A DNA stretch of 7,025 bases from Sphingobacteriales bacterium. Lineage in GTDB: Bacteria; Bacteroidota; Bacteroidia; Chitinophagales; Chitinophagaceae. Below the pieces are notes generated by a model. It was not told the DNA's origin. It worked only from the letters and a program-made list of their open reading frames with translations, and did no database searches. The position numbers and the translations under genes are program-made. Shown here one piece after another: positions 5,570 through 7,025 of this stretch. How positions within the stretch are numbered: the first letter of the stretch is position 1; every line of letters begins with the position of its first letter. The stretch lies in assembly GCA_947463665.1 (NCBI GenBank), contig CANHUD010000126.1:1-7025 (forward strand), read 5' to 3'.

Positions 5570-6843
5570 TAATGAATGTGGCTACCCGCCAGCTGTTTCA
5601 GGGCTGCCACAAACCGATCGAGTTCTTTGGTTGTGGTAAAGACATTCGGCGTAATCCTACAACCGTGCACATTCGCCCCGTCGATGGCCACCGTATAGAT
5701 GCGGTGTTCCTCCAGCAGCCGCTTTGCCAGATCGGAGGGCGGAATGCCCTTAATACCCACATTGGCAATGCCACAGGCCCGCCGGGGATCGGCCGGGGTA
5801 TTGAGCACGATGCCCGGATGCTGCCGCACCCTGGAAGTCCAGTACTGCTGCAGGTAGCGGAGCCGGGCCTCCTTGCGCTCTGCGCCGATCATGTGATAAT
5901 AATCGATCGAATCTGAGATAGTAAGATCCGTGGCCGACGGATGCGTACCGGTATGGCTGATCCGCAGGATCTTATTCGGGTCTTTCTCCCATCCAACGAT
6001 CAGCGGCCAGAGATCCGGCATCTTCTCTTTCTTCACATACAACAGGCCGGCACCCAGCGGCGCACTCAGCCACTTATGCAGCGAGCTGCCGTAATAATCG
6101 CAGTTCAGATCGGGTATGCGGAACTGAAAATGCGCTATGGCATGGGCACCATCCACACAAACCTCCACCCCGCGGGCATGCGCCATATCGCAGATCTTTC
6201 GGATCGGCAGGATCTGGCCGGTAATATTGATGATGTGCGATACCAGGATCAGCTTCGTCCGGGGCGTAATGGCATCGGCATACAACGATACGATCTCTTC
6301 ATCCGAAGCCGGATGGTTGGGAACAGATACCACCTTGTTGACTACGCCATAGCGGGCCGACACATGCCGCAGCATCTCCATGATGGAGCCATAATCCTGC
6401 TCCGCCATGATCGTTTCATCCCCCGCCTGCCAGTGCTTGCCCGCCAGTACAATATCCAGCGATTCCGTGGTATTCCGCGTAATGGCGATCTCCTCAGCGG
6501 AACAGCCCACCAGCTCCGCCAGTTTAGCGGTCACTTTCTTCTTATTCTCCACCGCATGATTCCGCATGTACCAGGCCCCCTGGTAATTCACTTCCCGGAT
6601 ATGCGCAATGTATTTTTCCAGCAGCGGCTGTGGAATGAAATTGTAATACCCGTTCTCCAGATTGATGTAATCCGGTTTCAACAGGTATTGCCGGCGTATG
6701 GCCAACCAGAACGCATCGTCTCCCGCCAGCTGCTCCGGAGAATGATCGGCTACCGATTTAAATACTGCCGCCAGTGCCTCCATACTCATGGCAGCACCCA
6801 TTCCGGTTAGCAGCGTGGATTTCAGGAAAGATCGCTTGTTCAT
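5560..6843 (-). CDS. Class-V aminotransferase-fold PLP enzyme with Tat-like export signal
   Basis: A 427-residue fold-type I PLP enzyme of the aminotransferase class V / isopenicillin N epimerase-like group. The ATG at 6843 is chosen; an in-frame TTG five codons upstream is less likely. The N-terminus NKRSFLKSTLLTGMGAA resembles a twin-arginine signal with Lys-Arg in place of Arg-Arg, followed by a weakly hydrophobic stretch to about residue 26, so folded export with cofactor bound is plausible. Cofactor residues are visible: NTTE (124-127) in the phosphate-binding region, VDGAH (230-234) with Asp231 for the pyridine nitrogen, and SSLHKW (253-258) with Lys257 as the Schiff-base lysine. The C-terminal small domain is complete (GIANVGIKG, then RITPNVFTTTKELDRFV). 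The reaction (desulfuration, epimerisation or lyase) cannot be told from sequence. It is on the same strand as the satD-like gene, 74 bp upstream of it, with the operator array between. Confidence 0.92.
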   Translation of the reverse strand: MNKRSFLKSTLLTGMGAAMSMEALAAVFKSVADHSPEQLAGDDAFWLAIRRQYLLKPDYINLENGYYNFIPQPLLEKYIAHIREVNYQGAWYMRNHAVENKKKVTAKLAELVGCSAEEIAITRNTTESLDIVLAGKHWQAGDETIMAEQDYGSIMEMLRHVSARYGVVNKVVSVPNHPASDEEIVSLYADAITPRTKLILVSHIINITGQILPIRKICDMAHARGVEVCVDGAHAIAHFQFRIPDLNCDYYGSSLHKWLSAPLGAGLLYVKKEKMPDLWPLIVGWEKDPNKILRISHTGTHPSATDLTISDSIDYYHMIGAERKEARLRYLQQYWTSRVRQHPGIVLNTPADPRRACGIANVGIKGIPPSDLAKRLLEEHRIYTVAIDGANVHGCRITPNVFTTTKELDRFVAALKQLAGSHIHYIG

Positions 6844-6846
6844 AGA

Positions 6847-6972
6847 ATGAATGTACAATTTTTTAACCGACTGAAGCGCGGCGCCTGGAGCATCAATGCT
6901 TTCTATCAGAACGATACCAATGCCGATCTTCTCGTAGGTCTGGGTTTGAGCTACGGATTTTTATTTCAGTAA
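6847..6972 (+). pseudogene. Possible 3' remnant of an outer-membrane beta-barrel gene
   Basis: The plus frame is open from after a TAG at 6808-6810 to a TAA at 6970-6972; the only ATG gives 41 residues. From about codon 9 on it reads like the last beta-hairpin of an outer-membrane barrel: strand GAWSINAFYQ, turn NDTNAD, then LLVGLGLSYGFLFQ with strict alternation of hydrophobic residues (V, L, L, Y, F, F) and an aromatic near the C-terminus, as barrel-assembly signals require. The base composition is coding-like and GC-richer than the other gaps. The rest of such a gene is absent, because the antisense strand to the left is the PLP enzyme. I infer a deletion or rearrangement remnant, but a small real protein or chance is not excluded. 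Confidence 0.35.
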
Positions 6973-7025
6973 GTTTGAAAAGCTGGCTACCTACTTGAAT
7001 AATATTCACTACTGATTGATTTACA
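6973..7025. other. Non-coding right edge, nothing recognised
   Basis: AT-rich sequence with no open frame of note, hairpin or repeat. Together with the remnant at 6847-6972 it must hold the PLP enzyme promoter if that gene has its own, but I could not identify a clear TTG / TAnnTTTG pair on the minus strand. Confidence 0.3.

Noticed and set aside
5941..6810. 289-codon open frame on the plus strand
   Set aside because: It is entirely antisense to the PLP enzyme, whose motifs are unambiguous. The plus translation shows no domain or signal.

Overview
This 7 kb window looks like a chromosomal stretch from a Bacteroidota member, plausibly Chitinophagaceae-like. The reasons are moderate GC with AT-rich gaps, Shine-Dalgarno sites that are weak or absent at most starts, secreted catabolic enzymes (sulfatase, FAD-dependent oxidoreductase), a small lipoprotein, and a SatD-family protein of the kind known from this phylum. 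The taxonomic placement is inference. I see no rRNA, tRNA, CRISPR array, transposase or integrase.

Layout, left to right. A RecF/OLD-like AAA ATPase (minus strand) runs off the left edge. Just upstream of it, and probably co-transcribed, is a small putative lipoprotein (minus). Divergent from these is a secreted S1-type sulfatase (plus). It meets tail-to-tail, with only 2 bp between stop codons, an exported FAD-dependent oxidoreductase (minus). Then come a SatD-family protein with a C-terminal helix-turn-helix (minus) and a class-V PLP enzyme with a Tat-like signal (minus). The right 180 bp holds what looks like the last beta-hairpin of an outer-membrane barrel (plus), probably a gene remnant, and otherwise nothing I can identify.

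How the parts relate. The sulfatase and the FAD oxidoreductase both carry export signals and fit periplasmic handling of sulfated glycans or related organic matter, but no SusC/SusD pair, sigma/anti-sigma pair or glycoside hydrolase is in view, so a complete polysaccharide utilisation locus cannot be claimed. The PLP enzyme is also predicted to be exported.

The most striking non-coding feature is a 76-bp array directly upstream of the satD-like gene. It has six 6-bp half-sites (TATCGG / CCGATA), strictly alternating in orientation, at an exact 14-bp pitch, forming three 20-bp palindromes 28 bp apart. The adjacent protein combines an N-terminal region resembling a class III nucleotidyl cyclase core (conserved Asp residues and an R-x-A-I-G-I-G strand) with a C-terminal HTH. 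I propose, as inference, that it is a nucleotide-responsive, self-regulating DNA-binding protein that assembles cooperatively on this array.
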